Shown: positions 51,037-62,162, counted from the stretch's first letter. The stretch is DNA of 64,000 nucleotides from Rhizobium oryzicola (GCF_030504645.1 NZ_JAUKWQ010000005.1:310001-374000); one strand, 5' to 3'. Notes: generated by a model from the letters alone, not told the origin. Numbers and translations: made by a program.

Positions 51037-51917
51037 CACAATCCCTTTCTCGGGAGGCCGAGATCGATCCCACAGACAAAGATGCCGTTTTGGTTGGCAA
51101 GGTCCAGCAACGTCTTACGCTCCAGCACAAGTGCCCTGCCCGCTTCGACGGCGATACCGGCCAGCCCCGCATCCAGCGCTGCTTGCACAGTCGACGGACC
51201 GATCGTGGGAAGATCGACGCGCATGTCCTGTTGCGGCTTGCACATCTTGACGAGGACGCCCCTGCGGTTCTTGGAAATGCGTCCAATCTGCCGAAGCTCC
51301 CCAACTCGCTCCAGCACGGCATCCGTGCCTTCCGCGCCTTCCAGCGCAACGACACGGCCACCGACGCTGACCGCGCCTTGGCCTATATCAAGCTTTCCCA
51401 AGATGTGTGCTGCCTCTGCGGCGGCATCGATATCACGCAGGTCCGCGGCCGTTGGCGTGACCGTGCCAAGGCTTCCGACATCGGCCAGAAGATCCGGCAG
51501 AATTTCATGCACGCCGACAACGCGACAGCCCATGCCCTGAAACAGGCCGATCACCATCTGCAGAACAGCATCGTCGCCTCCAGCAAAAAGCTTGCGAACG
51601 ATGGAAGGCACATCGCCTATTATACGCCATGTCGGACGAATATCCGTCAAACCGGGCCGCCGACGAACGGCGCCGGACAGGACGACACGCTTGACGCCCT
51701 TGGCGCGGATCAACTTCTGAATGCCGGCAAAATCGGCGATGCCAGCCACTTGGTGATCAAATCCGGAAAAGTCGCGATCCGCTTCATCGCGCAGCACGAT
51801 AACTACCGGCTCGTCACCGACCGATCGCGCAGCTTCAGCGACCTTCAAGGGGAGATAACCACCGCCAGCGATGATCGCGAGGCGGCCTGTCCGGTCAGGA
51901 CCCGAACGCGCCGCCAA
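51036..51917 (-). CDS. lpxI: UDP-2,3-diacylglucosamine pyrophosphatase LpxI
   Basis: Releases lipid X from UDP-2,3-diacylglucosamine. It is the alphaproteobacterial replacement of LpxH, and the lpxA-lpxI-lpxB order is its hallmark. Seen in about 293 aa: LAIIAGGGYLPLKVAEAA at the N-terminus, KGVKRVVLSGAVRRRPGLTD, and the C-terminal catalytic part QGAVSVGGRVVALEGAEGTD with VLVKMCKPQQDMRVDLPTIG (invariant Asp). The start is uncertain: TTG at 51917, with GCAAGG nine bases upstream and 4 nt after the lpxA stop, or GTG at 51962 overlapping lpxA. The frame extending to 52112 only mirrors lpxA. Confidence 0.92.
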   Translation of the reverse strand: MAARSGPDRTGRLAIIAGGGYLPLKVAEAARSVGDEPVVIVLRDEADRDFSGFDHQVAGIADFAGIQKLIRAKGVKRVVLSGAVRRRPGLTDIRPTWRIIGDVPSIVRKLFAGGDDAVLQMVIGLFQGMGCRVVGVHEILPDLLADVGSLGTVTPTAADLRDIDAAAEAAHILGKLDIGQGAVSVGGRVVALEGAEGTDAVLERVGELRQIGRISKNRRGVLVKMCKPQQDMRVDLPTIGPSTVQAALDAGLAGIAVEAGRALVLERKTLLDLANQNGIFVCGIDLGLPRKGL

Positions 51918-51921
51918 GGCG

Positions 51922-52737
51922 TCAAGCCTTGCCGCGGAAGGGAGAGGAGATTGCTCTATCACTCTCCGCCCCGATGAAATCGATGATCTCAAGCGCTTCC
52001 GGGCAATCGAGGAATTCATCGCGAACGGCTGCTGCCTTTTCGCGGATGGAACCATCGCCATCAAAAATCTGCTTGTAGGCGCGGCGCACCTGATGAATGA
52101 CCGAACGTTCAATTCCCGCGCGCGTCATACCAACCACGTTGAGACCGCCAAGCACACCCGGGTTGCCGTTCAGCATACCGTACGGGATGACGTCGTAATG
52201 GACCGCTGTCAGCCCGCCAATGAAAGCTTGGCGCCCGATGCGGGTAAACTGATGCACGGCGCAGCCGCCGCTGAGGATCGCGCGATCCGCAACATGCACA
52301 TGCCCTGCCAGCATGACGCTATTGGATAGAATGATGTCATTGCCCAGACGGCAATCATGCGCGACGTGCGAGTTGGCGAGAAACAGACACCTATCGCCAA
52401 CGCTCGTAATTCCACCGCCGCCCACCGTGCCGGTGTTCATCGTCACGCCTTCGCGAATGACGCAATTTTCACCGATCACGAGTTTCGAATCTTCGCCAGC
52501 CTCATGAAGGCTCTGGGAAACACCACCGATCACCGCCATGGGGTGAATCTTGCAACCGTTGCCGACTTCCGTCAAACCCGTGATGACGGCGTTCGAAACC
52601 ACCTCGACATCACTGCCCAGTACAACACGCGGCCCAATCCGGCAAAACGGACCGACAACAGTGTTTTCCCCAATGACCGCGCCATCTTCAACAAAGGCTA
52701 GCGGGTGGATGCGCGCGCTGGCGGCAATCGAACTCAT
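51922..52737 (-). CDS. lpxA: UDP-N-acetylglucosamine acyltransferase
   Basis: First enzyme of lipid A synthesis; adds a 3-hydroxyacyl chain from ACP to UDP-GlcNAc. The 271-aa protein is mostly left-handed parallel beta-helix hexapeptide repeats (about 1-185, e.g. [20 protein letters not shown]), with the catalytic base His127 in [32 protein letters not shown] follows, and a C-terminal helical part ends [15 protein letters not shown]. The ATG overlaps the fabZ stop (ATGA), so translation is coupled. Known: fabZ and lpxA compete for the same hydroxyacyl-ACP. Confidence 0.97.
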   Translation of the reverse strand: MSSIAASARIHPLAFVEDGAVIGENTVVGPFCRIGPRVVLGSDVEVVSNAVITGLTEVGNGCKIHPMAVIGGVSQSLHEAGEDSKLVIGENCVIREGVTMNTGTVGGGGITSVGDRCLFLANSHVAHDCRLGNDIILSNSVMLAGHVHVADRAILSGGCAVHQFTRIGRQAFIGGLTAVHYDVIPYGMLNGNPGVLGGLNVVGMTRAGIERSVIHQVRRAYKQIFDGDGSIREKAAAVRDEFLDCPEALEIIDFIGAESDRAISSPFRGKA

Positions 52738-53201
52738 GCCTGATCCTTCGCACGGATCATGGCGCCAACATCAGCCTCGGCAACCAACACGCCATCGACC
52801 TTGCCTTCGCAATGAAACTTCCAGATGTTGCCGCGCTGTTTCTGCTTGACCACATGCAGTTCAAGACGATCACCAGGCACCACCGGGCGGCGGAAGCGCG
52901 CATTGTCGATCGTCATGAAGTAGACGAGATTGCCGCTTTCACCCTGCTTGCGCGCACAGATAGCGCCCGCGGTTTGCGCCATGGCTTCAATAATCAGCAC
53001 GCCCGGCATGATCGGGCTTTCCGGAAAATGACCGGTGAAATGCGGCTCGTTCACGGTCACGTTCTTGATGCCGATGGCGCTTTCGTCACCATTGATCTCG
53101 ATGATGCGATCAACGAGCAGAAATGGGTAGCGGTGCGGCAAGAGTTTCAGGATCTGCTGGATATCGACGGCATCCAGGACAGTCTTTTCCGGCTCACTCA
53201 T
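52734..53201 (-). CDS. fabZ: 3-hydroxyacyl-ACP dehydratase FabZ
   Basis: Dehydrates 3-hydroxyacyl-ACP in fatty-acid elongation. In 155 aa: [13 protein letters not shown], catalytic His57 in [18 protein letters not shown] and Glu72 in [11 protein letters not shown], the standard hot-dog-fold pair. The ATG at 53201 has AAGGG eight bases upstream; the ATG two codons earlier sits too close to the SD. The start lies inside the lpxD gene (8-nt overlap) and the stop overlaps lpxA, so the three are one tightly packed unit. Confidence 0.96.
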   Translation of the reverse strand: MSEPEKTVLDAVDIQQILKLLPHRYPFLLVDRIIEINGDESAIGIKNVTVNEPHFTGHFPESPIMPGVLIIEAMAQTAGAICARKQGESGNLVYFMTIDNARFRRPVVPGDRLELHVVKQKQRGNIWKFHCEGKVDGVLVAEADVGAMIRAKDQA

Positions 53202-54255
53202 TTCCATCACCCTTTTTCTTACGCCTTTCGTCCGCTCTCGCCATGATATCAGCGAAATCGCGTAGCAGTGCCGGCAGTGGCCTTGCGGGAATACCCCCCA
53301 CACGAGAACCGGGCGGGATCGAACTCACAACGCCGCTCATGCCCGCAATCGTCACACCATCACCAATGACGATATGACCATTGATCCCGGTTGCACCACC
53401 GATCTGGACACCGTCACCAATCTTGGTGGACCCGGCTATACCAACTCCGCTGGCAATAGCGCAATGGCGACCGATACGCACGTTGTGGGCAATCTGGACC
53501 TGATTATCAATTTTGGAGCCTTCGCCCACCACGGTATCATCCATGGCACCACGGTCGATCGTGGTGTTTGCACCAATTTCAACGTGATCCTGGAGAATCA
53601 CACGCCCAACCTGCACCAGCTTCAGCATTCCGGCCGGACCGGGCGCATAGCCGAAACCATCCTGGCCGATGCGTGCACCGTTATGGATGATCACGCTGTT
53701 GCCAATCAAAGCCGCCAAGACCGACGCACCGCCGGCAATTGAGCAGTTTCGCCCGATCCGTACATCTGCACCGATGATGGCCCCGGGACCGATATAGCTA
53801 CCAGAACCGATTTCCGCACCAGCGCCAATAACGGCCATTGGCTCGACCGTCACATCCGCTTCCAGCTTTGCAGAAGGATCGACATAGGCGGCAGACGAAA
53901 TACCCGACGTTGCCGTGACCTGTAGCGGCCGCATCGCTTTTGGATGCAGCAAGGCGCCCGCACGCGCAAACGCTCCCGCGGGAGACTTCGCGATAAGAAC
54001 AGGGATATGGTCGGGAACGACCGAGCGAACCGATGGCTCACAGATCAGCGCAGACGCAGCGCAGTGCTCGAGGTCAGCCTTGTGCTTGCGCGACAGCAGA
54101 TAACAAATCTGACCTTCGCCCGCGCGCGCAACGGGCGATATAGAATGGATGACGCGATCACCGTTCGCGTCATCCTCCAAAGTCGCACCGATCTCGTGGG
54201 CCAGGTCACGGAGACTTACCCCCTGATGCGGGGGGAAGAAGTTGATCACATCCAT
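53194..54255 (-). CDS. lpxD: UDP-3-O-acylglucosamine N-acyltransferase
   Basis: Third enzyme of lipid A synthesis; adds the N-linked hydroxyacyl chain. In 353 aa: N-terminal uridine-binding domain (about 1-110), then long hexapeptide-repeat helix ([40 protein letters not shown]) with catalytic His in [20 protein letters not shown], and a C-terminal helix ([20 protein letters not shown]). The ATG at 54255 is preferred to a GTG two codons upstream. It lies 40 nt after bamA in the same direction. Confidence 0.96.
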   Translation of the reverse strand: MDVINFFPPHQGVSLRDLAHEIGATLEDDANGDRVIHSISPVARAGEGQICYLLSRKHKADLEHCAASALICEPSVRSVVPDHIPVLIAKSPAGAFARAGALLHPKAMRPLQVTATSGISSAAYVDPSAKLEADVTVEPMAVIGAGAEIGSGSYIGPGAIIGADVRIGRNCSIAGGASVLAALIGNSVIIHNGARIGQDGFGYAPGPAGMLKLVQVGRVILQDHVEIGANTTIDRGAMDDTVVGEGSKIDNQVQIAHNVRIGRHCAIASGVGIAGSTKIGDGVQIGGATGINGHIVIGDGVTIAGMSGVVSSIPPGSRVGGIPARPLPALLRDFADIMARADERRKKKGDGNE

Positions 54256-54295
54256 AAGCACTGGCTCGAGAAAGGTGTAAGGGTCGGTTCAGACG

Positions 54296-56623
54296 TTAGA
54301 ACTGGTTCGCCATGCTGAAGCGGAACCGCTGTTCCCTGTCGTAGCTTTCCTTCGCAACCGGCACGGCGTAGTCGAAGCGCAAAGCACCGAATGGCGACGC
54401 CCAAGTGATGCCAGCACCAACGGATGCACGCAACGAGCTGTCCGTGCCAAGTGCACCAGCGCTGTTCGGAACGTCGTTGCCATAGAGCGAACCAGCGTCG
54501 GCGAACACCGCACCGCGCAGGCCGGCGTCTTCCGGCAGGCCCGGCATCGGGAAGTTCACTTCAGCAGACGCCGTGAAATAGGTCGTACCACCCAGCGTAT
54601 CGCCATTCGGCATACGCGGACCGATACCATCGCTCTCAAAACCGCGGATCTGACGGCCACCCAGCGTGAACTGGTCGAAGACATTCAGGTGGTCACCCGT
54701 TGCAACTACGTGACCGGCGCTGACCGCGATCGAGCCAACCAGATCCATCTCATCCGACAGAAGGTGGAAGTAACGCGCACGACCGTAGATCTTGTAGAAT
54801 TCGGAGTCGCCGCCGAGACCCGCGAATTCGTGCGTCAAGCTTGCATAGATACCCTCACGCGGCAGCGTGCTGCTATCCAGCGTGTTGTAGGTCAGAGTCT
54901 GCGAGATCGACGACTGAACATAGGTGCCGCCGTTGATGAGGTCGAGATAAGGCTGAGACAGATTGCCCTGCCAGCTGTCGCGACCGCTGTAGTTGAATTC
55001 CTTGTAGTTATACCGGAACGTCGTCGCCAGATCTTCCGTGATCGGAGCGGTTACGCGCAGCGTGAAGCCCTGTTCCGTGTACTTGTAGTAGTCGTGCGAT
55101 GCAGTCTGGCTCTTGAACACGTCGAAGCCAGCCGCAAGGCGATAGCCGAGGAAGTAGGGCTCCGTGAAGTTCAAGGAGTAGGTACGTGCGTTATCGAGAC
55201 CACCACCGGCCGCCACGCGGATATACTGACCGCGACCGAGGAAGTTCTTTTCTTCAACCGAAGCTTCGAGCACGACGCCGTTGTCCGCTGCATAGCCGAC
55301 ACCGATACCGAACGAACCGGTCGACTGATCCTCGACATCGACCACAATCACAACGCGGTCAGGCGAAGAGCCCTGCTGCGTGCTGATGTTGACCTTCGAG
55401 AAATAGCCGAGCGCTTCAAGACGACGCTTGGCACGCGTGATCATCTGCTGATTGAAGGCATCGCCTTCGCTCAGATCAAACTCGCGACGAATGACGTAGT
55501 CACGCGTACGGGTGTTGCCACGAATTTCGATACGTTCAACGTAAGCGCGCTCGCCCTGATCGACGAGATAGGTCACACCGACCGTACTGGTCTGGAAGTT
55601 ACGATCGCCACGCGGCGTTACGCGTGCGAAGGGATAACCAGCCTCGGCCACCTTCTTCGAGATAGCCTCGATCGACTTCTGAATCTGCTTCGAATTGTAG
55701 GTGTCGCCCGAGCGGGTCTGAACCAGACCCTTCAGATCATCCGCGCTGATGCCCTGCACAGTCGATTCGACATTGACGTCGCCGAAGCGGTAGCGAGGAC
55801 CTTCCTCAACCGTAAAGGTCAGCGTGTACTCGTTCTTGCTTTCGTTCAGAACAGCATTGGACGAGACCACGCGGAAGTCCGGATAGCCATGGCTGTAGTA
55901 GAACTGGCGCAGCGCATCCTCATCGGCGCGCAGCTTGTCTTCGCTGTAAACATCCTTGCGGGTCAGGAAGGACAGCGGGCCCGATTCCTTCGTGATGAGA
56001 ACATCATGAAGTCGGCTCGCGCTGTAAGCCTGATTGCCCACAAAATTGATATCGGCAATCTTGGTGCGGTCACCTTCGTTGATAACGAAGGCCAGATTGA
56101 TGCGACCCTGACCGACAGATGCAGTCTGCGTCGTGATCTGCACATCGCTGCGACCGATCGCCTTGTAGGCCTCTTTCAGGCGTTCGATGTCAGCCTTGAC
56201 GATCGCTTCGCTGTAGGGACCAAGTGGCTGCGTCTGAACAACAGTCTGTAGCTTGTCGTCCTTGATCTTCCGGTTGCCATTGAAGACGACCTGATTGACC
56301 AGCATCGCCTCACTGACCGTCACGACCAGGGTGCTGCCGGAGACGTTGATCTTCACATCGGAGAAGTACCCGGTGCCATAAAGCTTCTTGACCGAGTCAT
56401 CGATGTCCGAATTCGAGAATGCGACACCGGGACGGATTGTGAGATTTGAGCGAACCGCTTCCTGGCCGGCACGCTGTGCGCCACGCACTTCAACGCGCTG
56501 GATGACAGCGGCCTGTGCGGCCATTGGGGAGGCAAGAACAACGACGCTTGCACCCGAAGCAACCACACCAGCAGACAGCGCGAACGCCGACACTGCGTTC
56601 AAAAACTTTGAACCAGCTTTCAT
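54296..56623 (-). CDS. bamA: Outer-membrane protein assembly factor BamA
   Basis: Central component of the beta-barrel assembly machine. The 775-aa protein has a signal peptide (about 1-38, ending SPMAAQA), five POTRA domains in the periplasm (about 40-420) and a C-terminal 16-strand barrel (about 445-775). Seen: IQRVEVRGAQRAGQEAVRSN in POTRA1, VERIEIRGNTRTRDYVIRRE in POTRA5, loop-6 motif GGRQIRGFESDG with the invariant R-G-F, and a C-terminal FRFSMANQF, the terminal Phe signal of outer-membrane proteins. ATG at 56623. It sits between rseP and lpxD, the usual order. Confidence 0.97.
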   Translation of the reverse strand: MKAGSKFLNAVSAFALSAGVVASGASVVVLASPMAAQAAVIQRVEVRGAQRAGQEAVRSNLTIRPGVAFSNSDIDDSVKKLYGTGYFSDVKINVSGSTLVVTVSEAMLVNQVVFNGNRKIKDDKLQTVVQTQPLGPYSEAIVKADIERLKEAYKAIGRSDVQITTQTASVGQGRINLAFVINEGDRTKIADINFVGNQAYSASRLHDVLITKESGPLSFLTRKDVYSEDKLRADEDALRQFYYSHGYPDFRVVSSNAVLNESKNEYTLTFTVEEGPRYRFGDVNVESTVQGISADDLKGLVQTRSGDTYNSKQIQKSIEAISKKVAEAGYPFARVTPRGDRNFQTSTVGVTYLVDQGERAYVERIEIRGNTRTRDYVIRREFDLSEGDAFNQQMITRAKRRLEALGYFSKVNISTQQGSSPDRVVIVVDVEDQSTGSFGIGVGYAADNGVVLEASVEEKNFLGRGQYIRVAAGGGLDNARTYSLNFTEPYFLGYRLAAGFDVFKSQTASHDYYKYTEQGFTLRVTAPITEDLATTFRYNYKEFNYSGRDSWQGNLSQPYLDLINGGTYVQSSISQTLTYNTLDSSTLPREGIYASLTHEFAGLGGDSEFYKIYGRARYFHLLSDEMDLVGSIAVSAGHVVATGDHLNVFDQFTLGGRQIRGFESDGIGPRMPNGDTLGGTTYFTASAEVNFPMPGLPEDAGLRGAVFADAGSLYGNDVPNSAGALGTDSSLRASVGAGITWASPFGALRFDYAVPVAKESYDREQRFRFSMANQF

Positions 56624-56819
56624 TTTCAATTCTTACCTTTTCCCGTTGTCCCTCGGCGGGGCGGAACCCGACTCCGGCCACGTGTGTCGTTTTACCTGCT
56701 TTTGCCCTACAAGCAAGGCATCCCGTTAATTTCTATTTACTTCCTTATGAGGCGTGACCCAATCGCCACGGCGATCTCTCAACAGGGTAAACAGTTGGTT
56801 TACGTACCAATTCAGTACA

Positions 56820-57941
56820 TTAACCAATGAGGTTGGTAATGTCGTTCCATGTGGCGAAGACCATCAGGCTGAGCACCATGGCCAATCCGATGCGGAATGC
56901 AACATCTTGCGCACCGGCACCCAATGGTTTTCCACGAATGGCTTCGATTGCATAGAAAACAAGATGCCCACCGTCGAGCACGGGTACCGGCATCAGGTTC
57001 AACAGACCGATCGAGACGGACAGCACCGCCGCGAGCTGAATAACAGCGGCAATGCCAAGGGTTGCCATCTGGCCGGATGCCTGGGCGACGCGTACCGGGC
57101 CGCCCAATTGATCAGCCTTCATGCGGCCCGTGACCAGGTTGCCGATGTAGCGGAACGTACCGCTGACAATATGGCCGGTCTCGGTCACGCCCTCGGCAAC
57201 AGCCTGTACAGGCGAAAATTTCTCAACGCGGAACTTGCCCTTTTCCTCGTTGGTCACGATGCCAATCAAGCCCATTTCGACCTTGTTGCCGAACTGGTCG
57301 GTGATTTCAGTGCGCTTCGGCACCATCGAAAGGTCGAGCTTGTGACCTTCACGCTCGATGGTCACCACAATCGGCGTTTCCGGACGAATGCTTACATAGC
57401 GTCGCACATCATCGAAGGTGCGAATGGTAGAGCCATCCAGCGCAATGAGCCGGTCGCCTGGCTGGACACCGGCTGCAGCCGCCGCACTCTCGGGACGTAC
57501 TTCTGCGACCACGGGATCAGCAACCACACGGCCGTAGACTGAGAAGAGAACCGCAAAGATGACGATCGCCAGAAGGAAGTTTGCGATAGGCCCGGCAGCG
57601 ACGGTTGCGGCCCGCTTCCACAGCTTGGCACCAGCCAGAGTCTGGGCCCTCTCCTCCGGCGTCAGAAATTTGAGGCCGGCGGCATCGGGGCGGCTCGAAG
57701 CATCCTCATCTCCGAAGAAACGCACATAGCCACCAAGCGGAATCAGCGACAATTTCCAGCGCGTGCCATGTCCATCAGTAAAACCGGCGATCTCCGGGCC
57801 AAAGCCGATGGAGAAGGCCGTAACACGGATGCCACTCCAGCGCCCGACAAGATAGTGCCCCATCTCATGCACGAAAACGAGCAGTGACAGCACGAGAATA
57901 AAGGGAATGAGATAACCTGTGATTACACCCAAGATCGCCAT
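56820..57941 (-). CDS. rseP: Site-2 zinc metalloprotease RseP (M50)
   Basis: Intramembrane protease that cuts anti-sigma factors and leftover signal peptides. In 373 aa: active site VFVHEMGHYLVGR (His25, Glu26, His29) in the first membrane helix, GFGPEIAGFTDGHGTRWKLS, FFGDEDASS, one recognisable PDZ domain (about 125-210, GVQPGDRLIALDGSTIRTFD), and the C-terminal NLMPVPVLDGGHLVFYAIEA with the third zinc ligand Asp. One PDZ rather than two is common in alphaproteobacteria. The ATG at 57941 follows a TTG. It lies 67 nt after cdsA. Confidence 0.95.
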   Translation of the reverse strand: MAILGVITGYLIPFILVLSLLVFVHEMGHYLVGRWSGIRVTAFSIGFGPEIAGFTDGHGTRWKLSLIPLGGYVRFFGDEDASSRPDAAGLKFLTPEERAQTLAGAKLWKRAATVAAGPIANFLLAIVIFAVLFSVYGRVVADPVVAEVRPESAAAAAGVQPGDRLIALDGSTIRTFDDVRRYVSIRPETPIVVTIEREGHKLDLSMVPKRTEITDQFGNKVEMGLIGIVTNEEKGKFRVEKFSPVQAVAEGVTETGHIVSGTFRYIGNLVTGRMKADQLGGPVRVAQASGQMATLGIAAVIQLAAVLSVSIGLLNLMPVPVLDGGHLVFYAIEAIRGKPLGAGAQDVAFRIGLAMVLSLMVFATWNDITNLIG

Positions 57942-58008
57942 CAATGCTTCCGTTCCGCTGCTCTACAGCCTATTCCCGCCCACGACCCGGACGCAGTCAA
58001 GGCTCCCG

Positions 58009-58842
58009 TTACAGCCCAAATACATAGGCAGCGACTGATGTACCGCCACCTGTTGACCATGCTGCATGAAGAATTGCCAGAAGAAAAGCGGCAAAGCAGG
58101 CAAAAACGAGGCCATCGACTCTGTCCATCACGCCGCCATGGCCAGGAATCAGATGGCTGGAATCTTTGACCCCGAAGCGTCGCTTGATGAAAGATTCAAA
58201 AAGATCACCCGCCTGACTTGCAACCGACAAGACAAAAGCCAACACCACCGTTCTGATCGACAGTCCGGGAAAATGGGCCAGCGATACAGCACAGCCGGCG
58301 ATCACACCGGACATCGTACCACCGATCGCGCCAGACCAGGTCTTGCCGGGAGAGATGCGTGGTGCAAGCTTCGGTCCGCCAATCCGGCGCCCGACGAAAT
58401 AGGCGAGGATGTCGGTGGCCCAGACGATCGCGAAGACATAGAGCATGGCCACCAAGCCGGGTTGATCACCATCGCGGATGGCTGCAAGGGAGATGCCGCT
58501 CAAGCCGGAATAGAGGATACCGGAAGGTAGCCAGCCCGTGCCTTTTCGAACCCAGGTGATGAGCAGCGCCGTGAGCGTGAAGCCGCCCACCAGAGGCACA
58601 CCCAGACCCTGATCGCCCGCGACGAGATTGAGGGCGACCGCTGCTGAAGCGAGCCACCCAAACGCAAAGCCGCGATAATCCTTCTCCGCGAGCCGGGTCA
58701 TATTCGACCACTCGTAGTATATCAGCACGCAGATCAAACCAGCCAGCGCACGGAAGGCGATGCCCCCTAACCAGGTTGCCCCAAGGGTGACAATGGCAAG
58801 GATGATTCCAGAAATGATGCGAAGTCGAAGTTCCGTCGACAT
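58009..58842 (-). CDS. cdsA: Phosphatidate cytidylyltransferase
   Basis: Integral inner-membrane enzyme making CDP-diacylglycerol for all phospholipids. In 277 aa there are about eight hydrophobic segments. The C-terminal CdsA signature is present as SQAGDLFESFIKRRFGVKDS followed by HLIPGHGGVMDRVDGL, with the conserved Asp residues that bind metal and CTP. ATG start, overlapping the uppS stop by one base (TGATG). It is in the standard frr-uppS-cdsA-rseP order. Confidence 0.95.
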   Translation of the reverse strand: MSTELRLRIISGIILAIVTLGATWLGGIAFRALAGLICVLIYYEWSNMTRLAEKDYRGFAFGWLASAAVALNLVAGDQGLGVPLVGGFTLTALLITWVRKGTGWLPSGILYSGLSGISLAAIRDGDQPGLVAMLYVFAIVWATDILAYFVGRRIGGPKLAPRISPGKTWSGAIGGTMSGVIAGCAVSLAHFPGLSIRTVVLAFVLSVASQAGDLFESFIKRRFGVKDSSHLIPGHGGVMDRVDGLVFACFAAFLLAILHAAWSTGGGTSVAAYVFGL

Positions 58843-59585
58843 CAGCCGGCCACCGCGGCGGGCGGGCTGGACAGGCCGCCGAAACGGCGGTCACGTGCAG
58901 CATAGGTTTTCAAGGCTGAGACCAGCATCTGCCGATCGAAGTCGGGCCAATAATCCGGAATGAAAACGAACTCGGCATAAGCCGCCTGCCACAAAAGGAA
59001 ATTCGAGAGACGCTCTTCGCCGCTGGTGCGGATGATCAGATCAGGGTCCGGGATATCCGCCGTATCCAGATGGGCGGATATGAGATCCATGGTGATCTCG
59101 TCTGGTCCCAGAAGACCTGCCTGAACCTTGCGTGCGAGGCTTGCCATCGCCCGTGTGATTTCGTCCCGCGATCCATAATTGAAGGCGATGACGAGTGTCA
59201 GCGCAGTATTGTTGCGCGTCGTCTCCTCCGCCTCCAAAAGCAGCGGCAGGATGTCGCCGCGCAGATGTTCGCGGTCACCAATGACGCGAATGCGCACGTT
59301 TTCGCGGTGAAGTTCCGCAAGGTCGCGGCGGATGAAACGCCGCAACAAGCCCATCAGATCGGACACTTCCGCCTCAGGACGCGTCCAGTTCTCCGATGAA
59401 AATGCGAACAGAGTTAGGTAGCGAATGCCGAGATCACCGGCGGCGCGCACAGTGTGGCGCACCGCTTCAACGCCCTTGGTATGGCCCATGGTGCGCGGCA
59501 GACCACGTTCATTCGCCCAACGCCCATTGCCATCCATGATGATGGCAACATGCTGCGGGATGACAGGGAGTTCTTCGGCTACCAT
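58842..59585 (-). CDS. uppS: Undecaprenyl diphosphate synthase
   Basis: cis-Prenyltransferase making the C55 lipid carrier for peptidoglycan and LPS. In 247 aa: [20 protein letters not shown] with catalytic Asp18, [48 protein letters not shown], and the C-terminal [19 protein letters not shown] followed by [13 protein letters not shown]. The ATG at 59585 is chosen; a TTG 12 codons upstream has a good SD (AAGGG) and cannot be excluded. It follows frr by 44 nt. Confidence 0.95.
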   Translation of the reverse strand: MVAEELPVIPQHVAIIMDGNGRWANERGLPRTMGHTKGVEAVRHTVRAAGDLGIRYLTLFAFSSENWTRPEAEVSDLMGLLRRFIRRDLAELHRENVRIRVIGDREHLRGDILPLLLEAEETTRNNTALTLVIAFNYGSRDEITRAMASLARKVQAGLLGPDEITMDLISAHLDTADIPDPDLIIRTSGEERLSNFLLWQAAYAEFVFIPDYWPDFDRQMLVSALKTYAARDRRFGGLSSPPAAVAG

Positions 59586-59629
59586 GGACGATCCGATCGC
59601 TGATCCAGAAAAGGGTGGCAAGCCTTCCC

Positions 59630-60190
59630 TTAGACCTGCATGATTTCCTTTTCCTTCTCGGCAAGCAAGCGATCGACTTCGGAAATCGTATCATCAGTCA
59701 TCTTTTGAACTTTTTCCGACTGAGCCCGGCTGTCGTCCTGACCGAGTGTTCCGTCCTTTTCCGCCTTTTTCAGGGCATCCATGCCATCACGGCGAACGTG
59801 ACGGGCCGCAACCTTGGCCTTTTCGGCATAGTCATGTGCGACCTTCACCAGCGACTTGCGGCGCTCCTCGTTCAGTTCCGGCAGCGGTATACGCAGGTTC
59901 TGACCGTCCATGATCGGGTTAAGACCAAGATTCGATTCGCGAATACCGCGGTCCACTGCTCCAACCATCTGCTTGTCCCAGACAGAGACCGACAGCATGC
60001 GCGGCTCCGGCACAGAGATGTTGGCAACCTGGTTCAGCGGCACGCGCGAACCATAAGCTTCGACCGTGATAGGATCGAGAATGTTGGCAGAAGCCCGGCC
60101 GGTGCGCAGCGACGCGATGTCGCTTTTGAAAGCCGTGATGGCGCCATCCATACGGCGCTTGATGTCGTTGAGATCGACGGGTCCACTCAT
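59630..60190 (-). CDS. frr: Ribosome recycling factor
   Basis: Releases ribosomes from mRNA after termination, together with EF-G. The 186-aa protein has the expected tRNA-mimic layout: [40 protein letters not shown] and [19 protein letters not shown] in the first half, [20 protein letters not shown] near 110-130 and the basic/acidic helix [20 protein letters not shown]. It ends with a helix rich in Glu and Lys. ATG start. It lies 55 nt after pyrH in the rpsB-tsf-pyrH-frr cluster. Confidence 0.97.
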   Translation of the reverse strand: MSGPVDLNDIKRRMDGAITAFKSDIASLRTGRASANILDPITVEAYGSRVPLNQVANISVPEPRMLSVSVWDKQMVGAVDRGIRESNLGLNPIMDGQNLRIPLPELNEERRKSLVKVAHDYAEKAKVAARHVRRDGMDALKKAEKDGTLGQDDSRAQSEKVQKMTDDTISEVDRLLAEKEKEIMQV

Positions 60191-60245
60191 GAATATACTC
60201 CCTATATCTCCGCGCTTGATTGGGCCGCCGACGGCCCTCGTCGCG

Positions 60246-60968
60246 TCAGTTGTCGGTCACGATGGTCTTGCGGCCACCGCCAGTCAAGATTGCGCCGAAA
60301 CCACCCTTTTCGTGGATGGAGAAAACGATGATCGGGATGGCATTTTCGCGGGCGAGAGCGACCGCTGCAACGTCCATCACGGCCAAACCCTTTTCAAGCA
60401 CCTCGCTATGCGTCAGCGTCTCGAACCTGGTCGCATTCGGGTCCTTCTTGGGATCGGCGGAATAGATGCCGTCGACCTGGGTTCCCTTGAAGATGGCTTC
60501 AGCGCCGATTTCGGCGGCACGCAGTGCGCCCGCTGAGTCGGTCGTGAAGAACGGATTGCCGGTACCGCCTGCAAAGATCACCACGCGGCCCTGAGCCATG
60601 TGATGCAGAGTGCGCCGCTGGGAGAAGCTTTCGCAGATTTCCGGCATGGCGATGGCCGAAAGAACAACAACCTCGATATCGAGCTTGCGCAGCGAGGTCG
60701 CGAGCGCAAGCGCGTTGATGACGGTTGCCAGCATGCCCATGTGGTCGCCGGTCACCCGGTCGCCACCCTTGGAGGCCACGGCCACGCCGCGGAAAATGTT
60801 GCCGCCGCCAACGACGAGGCCAACTTCCACCCCCATGCGGACGGCTTGCGCTATATCATCCGCTATGCGGTCTGCTACGGCCACATCAATGCCGAAGCCT
60901 TGGCTCCCCATCAGGGCCTCACCGGAGACCTTGAGAAGCACGCGTTTGTAAATGGGCTGGGAAGACAT
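60246..60968 (-). CDS. pyrH: UMP kinase
   Basis: Hexameric amino-acid-kinase-fold enzyme phosphorylating UMP to UDP. In 240 aa: [80 protein letters not shown], and [20 protein letters not shown]. The ATG at 60968 ([10 protein letters not shown]) has GGAGTTTCC upstream; the frame to 61016 is an extension into the tsf-pyrH gap. It lies about 100 nt after tsf. Confidence 0.97.
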   Translation of the reverse strand: MSSQPIYKRVLLKVSGEALMGSQGFGIDVAVADRIADDIAQAVRMGVEVGLVVGGGNIFRGVAVASKGGDRVTGDHMGMLATVINALALATSLRKLDIEVVVLSAIAMPEICESFSQRRTLHHMAQGRVVIFAGGTGNPFFTTDSAGALRAAEIGAEAIFKGTQVDGIYSADPKKDPNATRFETLTHSEVLEKGLAVMDVAAVALARENAIPIIVFSIHEKGGFGAILTGGGRKTIVTDN

Positions 60969-61068
60969 GGAAACTCCTTCGAGGATCGCACCGTGTGCCC
61001 GATACACGAAGGGCACCGCATTGTCACGCGATGCCCTTCAAATTCAAAAGTTTTACGGGGATGACCGA

Positions 61069-61995
61069 TTAGTGCTTTACAGCAGCGGCAACTTCAGCCG
61101 CGAAATCGGTTTCTTCCTTTTCAACGCCTTCGCCGAGCAGCAGGCGAGCCATGCCAACCACTTCGATCGAAGCGCCGGCTTCCTTCTCGGCAGCCTTCAC
61201 AGCTTCACCAACCGTCTGGTCAGGGTTGATGACGAAAGCCTGCGAAAGAAGGGCAACTTCTTCGAAGAACTTGCGCATACGGCCATCAACCATCTTTTCG
61301 ATGATGGCATCCGGCTTGCCGGAAGCGCGGGACTGCTCGATGAATACGTTGCGCTCGCGTTCTGCAACAGCAGCGTCAACTTCTTCAGCGCGAATGGCGA
61401 GCGGATTGGTCGCAGCAATGTGCATGGCAACCTGACGACCGATCGAAGTCAGAACAGCCTTGTCGCCTTCCGACTTCAGGGCAACCAGAACGCCGAGCTT
61501 ACCAATGCCGTCGCCGGCAGCGTTGTGGATGTAGGTCGCAACAACACCGTGTGGGACTTCCAGCAGAGCGGCGCGACGCAGCGTCATGTTTTCGCCGATC
61601 GTTGCGATCGCATCCTTGACGGAATCGGCAACGGACTTGCCGGTTGCCGGGTAGTTGGCGGCAGCAATCGCATCGACAGTGCCGTCGGTGCCGAGAGCAA
61701 CATTCGCAATGCCGCGAACGAGATCCTGGAACGCATCGTTACGGGCAACGAAGTCGGTCTCGGAGTTCAACTCGATCACGACAGCCTTGTGGCCGGCGCC
61801 GGCGATACCGATCAGACCTTCAGCGGCGGTACGGCCAGACTTCTTGTCAGCCTTGGCGATACCCTTTGCGCGCAGCCAGTCGATGGCTGCTTCGATGTCA
61901 CCATTGGTCTCGGTGAGAGCCTTCTTGCAATCCATCATGCCTGCGCCAGACTTTTCGCGCAGTTCCTTAACCAGTGCTGCAGTGATTTCGCTCAT
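61069..61995 (-). CDS. tsf: Translation elongation factor Ts
   Basis: Guanine-nucleotide exchange factor for EF-Tu. In 308 aa: N-terminal UBA-like domain (1-55, [20 protein letters not shown]), [20 protein letters not shown], core motif [17 protein letters not shown] (the Asp-Phe that opens EF-Tu), and the repeated C-terminal core with [13 protein letters not shown] and [20 protein letters not shown]. The ATG at 61995 gives the conserved MSEITAALV. It follows rpsB by 230 nt, with a hairpin in between that may reduce read-through. Confidence 0.97.
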   Translation of the reverse strand: MSEITAALVKELREKSGAGMMDCKKALTETNGDIEAAIDWLRAKGIAKADKKSGRTAAEGLIGIAGAGHKAVVIELNSETDFVARNDAFQDLVRGIANVALGTDGTVDAIAAANYPATGKSVADSVKDAIATIGENMTLRRAALLEVPHGVVATYIHNAAGDGIGKLGVLVALKSEGDKAVLTSIGRQVAMHIAATNPLAIRAEEVDAAVAERERNVFIEQSRASGKPDAIIEKMVDGRMRKFFEEVALLSQAFVINPDQTVGEAVKAAEKEAGASIEVVGMARLLLGEGVEKEETDFAAEVAAAVKH

Positions 61996-62162
61996 GTTTG
62001 CCTCTATTCGATGGGATGCGCCTGCCAAGATTCGCAAGGCTTGCGACCGTTTGGGGCACGAATGTACCCGGAAGTATGACAGCGTGATGAACAGGCGTCG
62101 GGGAAACTTCACGCGACTGTGGCGGAAGACAAATTCCACCGGCGCCGGACGCCTTTAATATG

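Noticed and set aside
51963..52112. N-terminal extension of lpxI
   Set aside because: It translates the antisense-phase frame of lpxA and does not resemble LpxI N-termini.
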